A stretch of 7,853 nucleotides of DNA. Source: Candidatus Aenigmatarchaeota archaeon. GTDB taxonomy: Archaea > Aenigmatarchaeota > Aenigmatarchaeia > QMZP01. The notes under the pieces were generated by a model, which had not been told where the DNA came from, searched no databases, and saw nothing but the letters and a program-made list of their open reading frames with translations. Shown in pieces: positions 1 to 5,787 of the stretch (the stretch's first letter is position 1; every line of letters begins with the position of its first letter). Position numbers and translations under genes: made by a program. Location: positions 1 to 7,853 of the forward strand of contig JACQOC010000116.1 in assembly GCA_016202785.1 (NCBI GenBank). The letters run 5' to 3'.

Positions 1-2
1 CC

Positions 3-446
3 CCTACCCAGGTCCAATACCCATCTCCCGAGTATTTGTTTTACCTTTTCTACAAGATGTCCGTCGGCGTTGACATCTCTACCCTAATTGCCTACCAACC
101 CGTTTTCCTCGCGGTGTTCCCGCTGGCGGCAGCGGCGTTGCTGGGCGGCCTGCATTTCGCTTATGCCCGCAATAAACCGCTGCTGTTTCTGTGCCTGGCG
201 CTGGCCAGCACCGTAGCCACTGCCCTGCTGTTTTCGCTAGTATTGCGCCCGATATTCTATTTCCGCTATTTCAGCTTCCTGATACCGTTTATGGCCCTGC
301 TGCAGGCATACGGCTTTGGCCAACTGAAGGACCGCAGGGTTGCGGCTCTTGGTTACTTGCTGCTGTTTGCCGGCCAGCTAGGCCTTGACCTACTCTATTA
401 CCAACTGTCCGCAACCGGCGAATGGGGAAACCTGATTGGACTGTAA
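3..446 (+). CDS. C-terminal fragment of a multi-pass membrane protein, GT-C/PMT-like glycosyltransferase (5' end outside window)
   Basis: The reading frame is open from the first bases of the window (cct acc cag ...) to the TAA at 444-446, so the true start lies upstream. A TTG at 36 is not needed as a start. The visible part of about 147 residues has three or four strongly hydrophobic segments, roughly codons 29-47, 57-76, 79-97 and 107-125 of the fragment, joined by short basic loops. The stretch RYFSFLIPFMALLQAYG resembles the late membrane segment of dolichyl-phosphate-sugar glycosyltransferases (GT39/PMT-like, GT-C fold). That family moves sugar from a polyprenyl-phosphate carrier on the outer face of the membrane. 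The catalytic loop and N-terminal DxD/DE motif would be upstream and cannot be checked. The membrane protein call is firm; the family call is a resemblance only. Confidence 0.6.
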   Translation, partial: PTQVQYPSPEYLFYLFYKMSVGVDISTLIAYQPVFLAVFPLAAAALLGGLHFAYARNKPLLFLCLALASTVATALLFSLVLRPIFYFRYFSFLIPFMALLQAYGFGQLKDRRVAALGYLLLFAGQLGLDLLYYQLSATGEWGNLIGL

Positions 447-468
447 AACCGGCTCGCCATTTGGCAAC

Positions 469-474
469 TTTTTA
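469..474 (+). promoter_or_regulatory. Possible weak TATA-like element before msrA
   Basis: The T-rich run TTTTTA lies 25 nt (centre to A of ATG) before the ATG at 496. That is the spacing expected for a leaderless archaeal transcript and matches other genes in this window. The sequence is a poor TATA box, so this is weak support only. Confidence 0.25.
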
Positions 475-495
475 GGTGCAATGCCAATACACGGC

Positions 496-1047
496 ATGGG
501 AAAGGCGAAACAGGTTGTTGTCTTCGGCGGCGGCTGCTTCTGGTGCACTGAGGCTGTCTTCAAGCAGCTGAGGGGTGTCGTGTCAGTCGTGTCGGGCTTT
601 GCCGGCGGCAAAACGGCCAACCCTAACTATGAAGACGTTGCCTATCGGGGCAACACTGGCCATGCCGAAGTGGTCAAGGCCGAGTTCGACCCTGCAGTCA
701 TCAAGTTCAAGGACCTATTGAACGTGTTCTTCACCTCCCACGACCCGACCACGCCGAACCGGCAGGGCAATGACACCGGCGACCAATACCGGTCGGTGAT
801 ATTCTACACCAGCGAAAAGCAGTGCAAGGAAGCAGCCGCATATGTCAAGGAACTGGAGCGAGCCAAGGCGTTCGAACGGCCGATCGTCACGGAACTGGTG
901 CCCCTGGACAAGTTCTACCCGGCTGAGCAAGGCCAGCAGGACTATTACCAGCGCAACAAGCTGCAGCCTTATTGCATGCTGGTCATCAGCCCGAAGCTCG
1001 CCAAGCTAAGGAAACAGCATCAAGACCTTCTGAAAAAGAAAAACTAG
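496..1047 (+). CDS. msrA: Peptide-methionine (S)-S-oxide reductase MsrA
   Basis: MsrA reduces methionine-S-sulfoxide in proteins and free methionine, normally with thioredoxin as electron donor, in the cytoplasm. The family signature GGGCFWC is at the N-terminus; its first Cys (Cys14) is the catalytic nucleophile and forms the sulfenic acid. The internal TGDQYRSVIFY and the C-terminal QQDYYQRNKLQPYC are also MsrA hallmarks. Cys160 in the PYC motif is the likely resolving cysteine. Length is 183 aa from ATG 496, normal for a single-domain MsrA. ATG 481 (188 aa) and TTG 436 (203 aa, overlapping the upstream stop) are alternatives. I prefer 496 because family members usually start a few residues before the GCFW motif and because a T-rich element lies 25 nt upstream. 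No MsrB domain is fused. It converges on rpl11 with 17 nt between stop codons. Confidence 0.95.
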   Translation: MGKAKQVVVFGGGCFWCTEAVFKQLRGVVSVVSGFAGGKTANPNYEDVAYRGNTGHAEVVKAEFDPAVIKFKDLLNVFFTSHDPTTPNRQGNDTGDQYRSVIFYTSEKQCKEAAAYVKELERAKAFERPIVTELVPLDKFYPAEQGQQDYYQRNKLQPYCMLVISPKLAKLRKQHQDLLKKKN

Positions 1048-1064
1048 CTGTTGCAAGCCTATTC

Positions 1065-1637
1065 TCATTTCTTCTCGGCCGGGGCAGCCGCTGCGGCCGG
1101 CGCTCCTGCGGCGGCGCCTGCCGTCGTCGCCTGGGCCGCTTCCCTGGCCTTCTGCTTGGCTTCCTTCTCGGCCGCCTTCTCCGCTACCAACTTTTCGTAA
1201 GCCTTAATTTCAGCGTCGGTGATCCCACCCTTGCCGACGCTCACGCCCATGCTGCGCGCTGTGCCAACAATCTGCTTGTAAAAAGAGTCAGCATCGGAGC
1301 CGAACTTCATCTTGGCGACCTTGCGGGCTTGCTCTTCGGTGAGGTCGCCGATTCTCTTCAGGCCGGCGGCTTCCGAGCCCTTCTCTACCTTCAGCTCCTT
1401 CTTTATCAGCGCTGATGACGGCGGCGTGCCGACCTCTATCACCCACTTCTTGGTCTCGATGTCCACTGTCACCTTTACCGGCACCTGCATGCCGGCCAGG
1501 CTTTTAGTTTTCTCGTTTATTTCGGCGACCACCTGGCCGATATTGATCTTTAACGGAGCCAGGGACGGCCCGAGCGGCGGGGCTGGCGTAGCTTTGCCCC
1601 CTTCTACCAGCACCTTGACCTCTTTCTTGTCGCCCAT
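1065..1637 (-). CDS. rpl11: 50S ribosomal protein L11 (uL11), archaeal type
   Basis: uL11 binds the GTPase-associated region of 23S rRNA and supports factor binding at the stalk base. The N-terminal domain carries the family proline-rich turn (TPAPPLGPSLAPLKINIGQ, residues 17-35). The C-terminal RNA-binding domain contains GTARSMGVSVGKGG, typical of the family. The core is collinear with archaeal L11. From about residue 153 there is an added low-complexity tail of 38 residues, first Lys/Glu/Ala-rich, then almost pure Ala/Gly/Pro/Thr and ending EKK. That gives 190 aa against about 160 for many archaeal L11 proteins. The ATG at 1637 is preceded by AAAGG on the minus strand, a weak ribosome binding site. 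The gene follows spt5 on the same strand but has its own TATA box in the 69-nt gap. The secE-spt5-rpl11 order is a common archaeal arrangement. Confidence 0.97.
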   Translation of the reverse strand: MGDKKEVKVLVEGGKATPAPPLGPSLAPLKINIGQVVAEINEKTKSLAGMQVPVKVTVDIETKKWVIEVGTPPSSALIKKELKVEKGSEAAGLKRIGDLTEEQARKVAKMKFGSDADSFYKQIVGTARSMGVSVGKGGITDAEIKAYEKLVAEKAAEKEAKQKAREAAQATTAGAAAGAPAAAAAPAEKK

Positions 1638-1667
1638 GGCCTTTCGAGTTGATAATTACGGGGAAGG

Positions 1668-1676
1668 TATATAAGT
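1668..1676 (-). promoter_or_regulatory. TATA box of the rpl11 promoter
   Basis: On the minus strand the sequence reads CTTATATAC, a good archaeal TATA box, in the short gap between spt5 and rpl11. Its centre lies about 35 nt before the rpl11 ATG at 1637. This predicts a transcription start near 1646 and a leader of about 8-10 nt. It indicates that rpl11 can be transcribed independently of secE-spt5. Confidence 0.65.
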
Positions 1677-1706
1677 AGATTGCCGCACGCGCGGCTGAAG
1701 CTACCG

Positions 1707-2168
1707 TCAAGCGCTGGCCGCGCTGTCAGCCTTGATTTCCTTTTTGATGACCTTGACAAACTCGGTGGCTATGGTGATCGGTATCGGCGTGCTGGCCTCG
1801 AGCAGCTCGACGGTAACCTCGTCCTTGTTGGTGCTGAGGCGCTGGATGCGGCCCTTCTCCCCCTTGAACGGCCCGCCGATGATCTCCACGATATCGCCGA
1901 TGTCGACCTTTATGTGCTCCTTCTTGAACTCCAGGAAGTGCCTGATCTCGTCGATCTTCACCGGCCGGTCCAGGAAGCCCTTGACGTGCATCATGCCCGC
2001 GATCGCCTTCTGGATGGCTGGAACTGCCCCCTCGACAAATATATAGCCTTTAATCTCAGCCGGATGGAACACCGACTGGATGTCCAGCTTGTCGACCCTA
2101 ATCCTGCTGGCAATCATGTCCACCACGATGTCTTCCCTGCCGGTCGTAGCCTTTACGGTGTAGAGCAT
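1707..2168 (-). CDS. spt5: Transcription elongation factor Spt5 (archaeal NusG)
   Basis: Archaeal Spt5 clamps RNA polymerase through its NGN domain, normally as a heterodimer with Spt4, and raises processivity; its KOW domain can contact the ribosome. Residues 1-85 form the NGN domain, with the opening MLYTVKATTGRED and the typical KGYIFVE strand at residues 40-46. Residues 87-122 form the single KOW domain (VDIGDIVEIIGGPFKGEKG, G91, G98-G99, G103, G106). Length is 153 aa, normal for archaea. The ATG at 2168 is preceded at 4 nt by GAGGT, which overlaps the secE stop codon. The two genes are therefore in one operon and probably translationally coupled. The final residues are Ala/Ser-rich and unlikely to be structured. 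spt4 is not in this window. Confidence 0.97.
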   Translation of the reverse strand: MLYTVKATTGREDIVVDMIASRIRVDKLDIQSVFHPAEIKGYIFVEGAVPAIQKAIAGMMHVKGFLDRPVKIDEIRHFLEFKKEHIKVDIGDIVEIIGGPFKGEKGRIQRLSTNKDEVTVELLEASTPIPITIATEFVKVIKKEIKADSAASA

Positions 2169-2172
2169 GCCA

Positions 2173-2177
2173 ACCTC
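2173..2177 (-). promoter_or_regulatory. Shine-Dalgarno site of spt5
   Basis: The minus strand reads TGAGGTTGGC-ATG. GAGGT matches the archaeal anti-Shine-Dalgarno core, lies 4 nt before the spt5 ATG, and overlaps the TGA stop of secE. An internal operon gene here uses a ribosome binding site, whereas several promoter-proximal genes in the window appear leaderless. Confidence 0.6.
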
Positions 2178-2355
2178 AGATGCCAGATATGATGAACGCC
2201 AGGAATATTAGAAAACCGATCAGGCCGATTAGCGCTATACCGATCGAAGTGACCTTGCTGGAGGCGAAAAATTCATCCTTGGTCGGTTTCCTGGCGATTT
2301 GCAGCACCCTTCGGTATTCGCGCAACCGCTCCTGGACATTGGTGCCTTTAAGCAT
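2176..2355 (-). CDS. secE: Protein translocase subunit SecE/Sec61-gamma
   Basis: SecE is the single-span subunit that clamps the SecY channel in the cytoplasmic membrane. From the ATG at 2355 the protein is 59 aa, the usual archaeal size. It has an amphipathic basic N-terminal helix (residues 6-22, VQERLREYRRVLQIARK), the conserved RKPTKDEF element at 22-29, and one transmembrane helix at about 36-57. A longer reading from the ATG at 2379 (67 aa, adding MRLRNGYD) is less likely. That start codon touches the predicted TATA box, while 2355 lies about 28 nt from the TATA centre and fits a leaderless transcript. The gene is first in the secE-spt5 operon and divergent from the prenyl synthase. Confidence 0.9.
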   Translation of the reverse strand: MLKGTNVQERLREYRRVLQIARKPTKDEFFASSKVTSIGIALIGLIGFLIFLAFIISGI

Positions 2356-2378
2356 ATCATAACCATTGCGCAAACGCA

Positions 2379-2386
2379 TTTATATC
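2379..2386. promoter_or_regulatory. Shared bidirectional TATA box between secE and the polyprenyl synthase gene
   Basis: The plus strand reads CATTTATATCCC and the minus strand reads GGGATATAAATG. The same 8-nt core is TTTATATC one way and GATATAAA the other, both acceptable archaeal TATA boxes. From its centre it is about 24 nt to the plus-strand ATG at 2407 and about 28 nt to the minus-strand ATG at 2355. No other AT-rich element suits either gene. One TBP site therefore probably serves both directions, or two overlapping pre-initiation complexes compete. Confidence 0.6.
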
Positions 2387-2406
2387 CCTTGCTTAATATG
2401 CATACG

Positions 2407-3402
2407 ATGCCCAGCGTGATTGAGCGGTTTCTGCAATCCGAAGGCGGCAAGATCGAAAAGGAGCTGGAGGCAGTAATTCCTAGAAAGGGCGTGCCGAACC
2501 TCAACGACGCCGTTTGGTACCACTTAGACAGCGGTGGCAAGCGGCTGCGGCCGGTGCTGGCAATAGCTACCTGCCGCGCGTTCCACGGCAATGAGCGGCA
2601 AGTTTTGCCGTTTGCCGCGGCCTGCGAGCTGTTCCATAACTGGCTGCTGGTGCATGATGATATAGAGGACGGCGATACCATTCGGCGCAGCCAGCCAGCC
2701 CTCTGGCAGCGCTTCGGCGTGGGCCACGGCATAAATGTCGGCGACTACATGTCGGAAAAGGTGTACGAGCTCGTTTTGCGCTGCGGCACTTACGGCCTGG
2801 AGCCAACGCGACTGTTAATGCTGCTGCAGAAGGTGGCTGAGACCGGGGTCATGACCGCCATCGGGCAGGCCCACGACCTGAACACCAAGGGCCGCCAGGA
2901 CGTGTCGGAACAAGAGTATATGGAGACGGTAACCTTGAAAACGGCCCTATACCTCATGCTGCCCATCCTTGGCGCTGCCACCATAGCCGGGGCCAAAGAA
3001 GACGAGCTCAAGCGCCTGGAGCGGTTCGGCATGCTGGCCGGCCCAGCATTCCAGATCGCTGACGACATACTGGACTTGACTGCCGGCAAAGGCCGGGATG
3101 AGATCGGCTGCGACATCAAGGAAGGTAAGCGCTCACTAATGGTCATCCATTGCTCCGGAAAATGCACCAAGGAAGAACGGGCCAAGCTCTATGCCATACT
3201 GGACAAGGAGCGTAGCCAGACCACTAACCAGGACATAGAATGGGTGCAGGGCCTGTTCGCTCGGCATGGCTCAGTGGCATATGCCGAAGCTGTGGCCAAA
3301 AAACTGATAGCGGAGGCCAAGCTGGTTTCGGCCGCCTTCCGGCCAGAAGTGCGGGAAGTTCTGGACGGCTTTGCCGACTACATGATTGAGCGCAAGAGCT
3401 GA
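2407..3402 (+). CDS. idsA: Polyprenyl (probably geranylgeranyl/farnesyl) diphosphate synthase
   Basis: This enzyme condenses isopentenyl diphosphate onto allylic diphosphates in trans; in archaea the C20 product feeds membrane ether lipids. From ATG 2407 it is 331 aa, within family range. Motifs in order: GGKRLRP (43-49, diphosphate binding); the first Asp-rich motif HDDIEDGDTIRR with D84, D85, D88 and R93-R94; GQAHDL (153-158); LKTA (177-180, with the conserved Lys178); and the second Asp-rich motif QIADDILD (D219, D220, D223), then GCDIKEGKRS. The residue five before the first motif is Trp79. An aromatic there is typical of archaeal type I enzymes, where it limits chain length, so a C15-C20 product is likely but not proven. 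ATG 2398 (three residues longer) is an alternative; 2407 fits the shared TATA box as a leaderless start. Confidence 0.93.
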   Translation: MPSVIERFLQSEGGKIEKELEAVIPRKGVPNLNDAVWYHLDSGGKRLRPVLAIATCRAFHGNERQVLPFAAACELFHNWLLVHDDIEDGDTIRRSQPALWQRFGVGHGINVGDYMSEKVYELVLRCGTYGLEPTRLLMLLQKVAETGVMTAIGQAHDLNTKGRQDVSEQEYMETVTLKTALYLMLPILGAATIAGAKEDELKRLERFGMLAGPAFQIADDILDLTAGKGRDEIGCDIKEGKRSLMVIHCSGKCTKEERAKLYAILDKERSQTTNQDIEWVQGLFARHGSVAYAEAVAKKLIAEAKLVSAAFRPEVREVLDGFADYMIERKS

Positions 3403-3410
3403 GTTTAAGG

Positions 3411-3418
3411 AATATAAG
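3411..3418 (+). promoter_or_regulatory. TATA box before the KaiC-like gene
   Basis: AATATAAG lies in the 39-nt gap after the prenyl synthase stop. Its centre is about 28 nt before the ATG at 3442, as expected for a leaderless or nearly leaderless archaeal transcript. No Shine-Dalgarno sequence is seen before that ATG. The gene can thus be transcribed separately from the prenyl synthase. Confidence 0.55.
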
Positions 3419-3441
3419 GGGACTGGCACAACTTATTATTG

Positions 3442-4125
3442 ATGGCTGACGCACCGAAACGACTGAAGAGCGGCATTCCCGGCCTTGACCCGCTGATCGG
3501 CGGTGGCTTTGTCGAGAACTCGGTAAACCTGATTACCGGGGAAACAGGCACGGGCAAGACCATTTTCTGCTCCCAATTCATCAAATACGGCCTGGAGAAC
3601 AAGGAGCCAGCGGTATTCATAACCATGGAGGAGAGTCCGGAGGACATCAAGGCGGATGCGGCCCAATTCGGCTGGGACCTCGAGAAATATGAGAAGAAGG
3701 GCCTGCTCAAGCTCATTTACCATGATCCGGTGCAAGTGAACAACTTAGACTCGGTCATTATCAGCGAACTGAACAACATGAAGGCCAAGCGGTTGGCCAT
3801 CGACTCCACTTCGCTGGTCGCGCTTAACCTGGACAGCCCGGCCCAGATCCGGCGCAAGCTGTTCAACATCATAAATGCGATCAAACGCAACAAGTCGACG
3901 GCCATCATCACTTCCGAAATCCCCGAGGGCCGCAAAGACCTGTCGCGCTTCGGCGTGGAAGAGTTTGTGGTTGACGCTGTTGTCGTGCTGCATTACCTGG
4001 GCATCGGCGAAGTGTCGGCAAGAAGCCTGACCATCCGCAAGATGCGCCGCACCAACCACGGCAATGACGTCTACGCGCTGGACATAAGCAAGGGCGGCAT
4101 CATCGTCAAGAAGAGCGACGTGTGA
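3442..4125 (+). CDS. Stand-alone KaiC/RecA-superfamily ATPase (single KaiC domain)
   Basis: This is a RecA-fold ATPase of the KaiC branch, 227 aa, one domain only. The N-terminus has the KaiC-type lead-in RLKSGIPGLDPLIGGGF (7-23). Walker A is GETGTGKT (33-40, Lys39). The paired catalytic glutamates are E63-E64 in FITMEES. Walker B is RLAIDS (117-122, Asp121). The late KMR-type motif RKMRRTNH is at 198-205. Cyanobacterial KaiC has two such domains plus C-terminal phosphorylation sites; this protein has neither, so it is not a clock protein. Single-domain homologues are common in archaea, often many per genome, and few have a known role; signalling, motility or DNA-related roles have been proposed for some. 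The ATG at 3442 is preferred to the TTG at 3439 directly before it. No partner gene in the window points to its function. Confidence 0.88.
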   Translation: MADAPKRLKSGIPGLDPLIGGGFVENSVNLITGETGTGKTIFCSQFIKYGLENKEPAVFITMEESPEDIKADAAQFGWDLEKYEKKGLLKLIYHDPVQVNNLDSVIISELNNMKAKRLAIDSTSLVALNLDSPAQIRRKLFNIINAIKRNKSTAIITSEIPEGRKDLSRFGVEEFVVDAVVVLHYLGIGEVSARSLTIRKMRRTNHGNDVYALDISKGGIIVKKSDV

Positions 4126-4234
4126 TTATCGCTGAGTTTTATGTCATTTGTGTACAGATATTTTGCCATATATTGCCGCATAGGTATTGACAGTCTTCTT
4201 ATACGAAACCGGTGCATAACTTAATAGGCGGCAT
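4126..4234. other. Intergenic region between the KaiC-like gene and hutH
   Basis: This 109-nt gap is much more AT-rich than the flanking genes. It begins with T-rich runs (GTTTTATGTCATTTGTG, then ATTTT), which could serve as an archaeal-type terminator for the KaiC-like gene. It ends with the probable hutH promoter. No ORF or RNA gene was recognised in it. Confidence 0.5.
4198..4205 (+). promoter_or_regulatory. Probable TATA box of hutH
   Basis: CTTATACG is centred about 33 nt before the ATG at 4235, allowing a leader of about 7 nt. That leader would carry ATAGGCGG (4224-4231), a possible imperfect Shine-Dalgarno. A second AT-rich element, CTTAATA around 4220-4226, is too close to 4235 to be its TATA box. 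Confidence 0.4.
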
Positions 4235-5782
4235 ATGCAAACGCTATCACTCCCGCGAGCCATGAAAATAGAGGATTTGATTACCATAGCCGAAGGGCGT
4301 GCCAAGCTTGCGCTTTCTGCCGATTCCCAAAAAAGAGTGGCCAAATCCCGGAAGATACTTGAAGAGCATATCGGCAAGGAAAAAATAATATACGGCGTAA
4401 CCACGGGCTTCGGCCCGCTTTGCTTGAACATAGTGTCTAACCATTCAGCGGAACGGCTCCAGAGGAACCTGATCAGGAGCCATTCCTCCGGGGCTGGCAA
4501 TCCGTTCTCGGAAACCGAGGTTAGGGCCATGATGTCAATAACAGCCAATTCCCTGGCCCGTGGATTTTCCGGAATCAAGCTAGAGACCTTAACATCCTTC
4601 ATCAAATCCGCCAATGCCGGCATCACGCCGGTCGTTCCGCAGCTCGGCTCGGTCGGAGCCAGTGGTGATCTCAATCCGCTTTCCCATATAGCGCTTGCCC
4701 TGATAGGCGAAGGCAGGGTAACATACAATGGCAAGGTCATGGATTCTGCAGAGGCATTGGCCGCGGCCGATGTGGATAAAGTGCAATTGAGCTACAAGGA
4801 AGGCCTTGCACTTATCAACAGCACGGCAGCGATGACCGGCCTTGCAGCTCTTGCCGTGCACCGGGCGGAACTCATGCTAAATGCTACAGTAGCTGCTAGC
4901 GCCTTGGCGGTCGAGGCCCTGGTCGGCATCTCCGACGCTTTCGACGATCGCCTGCATAGACTGCGGCCGCACCAAGGCCAGATAGTCGTTGCTAGACAAA
5001 TTGCCAGCCTCCTGCGGGGCAGCAAACTCGTTGTTACCTATTCTGAAGTCGAGCGGAAGATCCAAAAAACCATCAACATGGCAAATGATATCAGTCCGAC
5101 CGACATCTCGGTGCAAGACTCCTATTCGCTGCGCTGCGTGCCACAGGTACTGGCTGGTGTCTACGACATTATCAAGTATGCCAGGAACGTGGTTGAGACT
5201 GAGATGAACTCCGTCCTTGACAACCCAATTGTCGATGCTTCCGGCGACATGCTGCATGGCGGCAACTTCCACGGCCAACCAGTGGCGATGGCTATGGATT
5301 TCCTGGCCATAGCCGTAGCTGAGATGGGCATCCTTTCGGAGCGGCAAACCGCTTTGGTACTCAACCAGCACACCAACAACGGACTTCCACCGTTCCTCAA
5401 TAAGGACAAAGCCGGCCTCAACAGTGGACTGATGGGCATGCAGTACCTGGCCACATCCTGCGCGGCTGAGAACCGTTCCATGTGCTTTCCGGTTTCGGTG
5501 GAATCGATACCGACCAACGCTTACAATCAGGATATAGTCAGCATGGGCACCATTGCTGCGCGAAAGGCGCTAAACATGCTGTCCAACCTGGAGAAAATAT
5601 TGGCGGTAGAGTTGATATGCATGGCCCAAGCCGTCGACCTGCGTGGCCCGGAGAAACTGGCGCCTGGTACCAGGCAAATATACCGGAAAATAAGGCTTGC
5701 CACCAAACCGGTGAACGAAGACCGGCCAATGCACCAGGATATCGAAAACGTCGCGCAAATCCTGGATAAAATAGCGATGTAG
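4235..5782 (+). CDS. hutH: MIO-dependent ammonia-lyase, histidine ammonia-lyase (HutH)/aromatic amino acid lyase family
   Basis: The family removes ammonia from histidine (giving urocanate), phenylalanine or tyrosine, using an MIO cofactor made autocatalytically from Ala-Ser-Gly. Here ASG is residues 142-144 in GSVGASGDLNPLSH. Other active-site elements: Tyr53 in YGVTTGFG, Asn195 in LALINS, Tyr297 and Arg300 in QDSYSLRC, and Phe345 in GGNFHGQ. The selectivity pair is Ser82-His83, as in histidine lyases (Phe-Leu in PAL, His-Leu in TAL). The position of Glu414 in Pseudomonas putida HAL is Gln432 (NQDIVSMG), as in PAL/TAL-type enzymes, and the HAL motif NFHAEP is NFHGQP. Substrate is therefore unsettled; histidine is the default. 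Length is 515 aa, full for HAL. A start at Met10 (4262) is possible. No hutU, hutI or hutG is visible. The 3' end lies 5 nt from the convergent ubiA-type gene. Confidence 0.9.
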   Translation: MQTLSLPRAMKIEDLITIAEGRAKLALSADSQKRVAKSRKILEEHIGKEKIIYGVTTGFGPLCLNIVSNHSAERLQRNLIRSHSSGAGNPFSETEVRAMMSITANSLARGFSGIKLETLTSFIKSANAGITPVVPQLGSVGASGDLNPLSHIALALIGEGRVTYNGKVMDSAEALAAADVDKVQLSYKEGLALINSTAAMTGLAALAVHRAELMLNATVAASALAVEALVGISDAFDDRLHRLRPHQGQIVVARQIASLLRGSKLVVTYSEVERKIQKTINMANDISPTDISVQDSYSLRCVPQVLAGVYDIIKYARNVVETEMNSVLDNPIVDASGDMLHGGNFHGQPVAMAMDFLAIAVAEMGILSERQTALVLNQHTNNGLPPFLNKDKAGLNSGLMGMQYLATSCAAENRSMCFPVSVESIPTNAYNQDIVSMGTIAARKALNMLSNLEKILAVELICMAQAVDLRGPEKLAPGTRQIYRKIRLATKPVNEDRPMHQDIENVAQILDKIAM

Positions 5783-5787
5783 TGGTG

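Noticed and set aside
972..1415. Open frame of 147 codons on the plus strand over the end of msrA and opposite rpl11
   Set aside because: It has no plausible domain; its Leu/Arg-rich content is the reverse complement of the Ala/Lys-rich L11 tail.
1680..2192. Open frame of 170 codons on the plus strand opposite spt5
   Set aside because: It lies antisense to a clear Spt5 gene, its product is Asp/Leu-rich with no recognisable domain, and GC-rich codon use of spt5 explains the lack of stops.
2299..2406. Upstream extension of the prenyl synthase to a start at 2299
   Set aside because: It would overlap the secE start, run through the shared TATA box, and add residues not seen before the family's N-terminus.
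3442..4125. Calling the RecA-fold protein RadA/RadB recombinase or a circadian KaiC
   Set aside because: The lead-in, EE pair and KMR motif are KaiC-type, not RadA-type, and the second domain and phosphorylation sites of clock KaiC are absent.
4877..5371. Open frame of 164 codons on the minus strand opposite hutH
   Set aside because: It is antisense to conserved catalytic parts of the lyase and has no recognisable motif.
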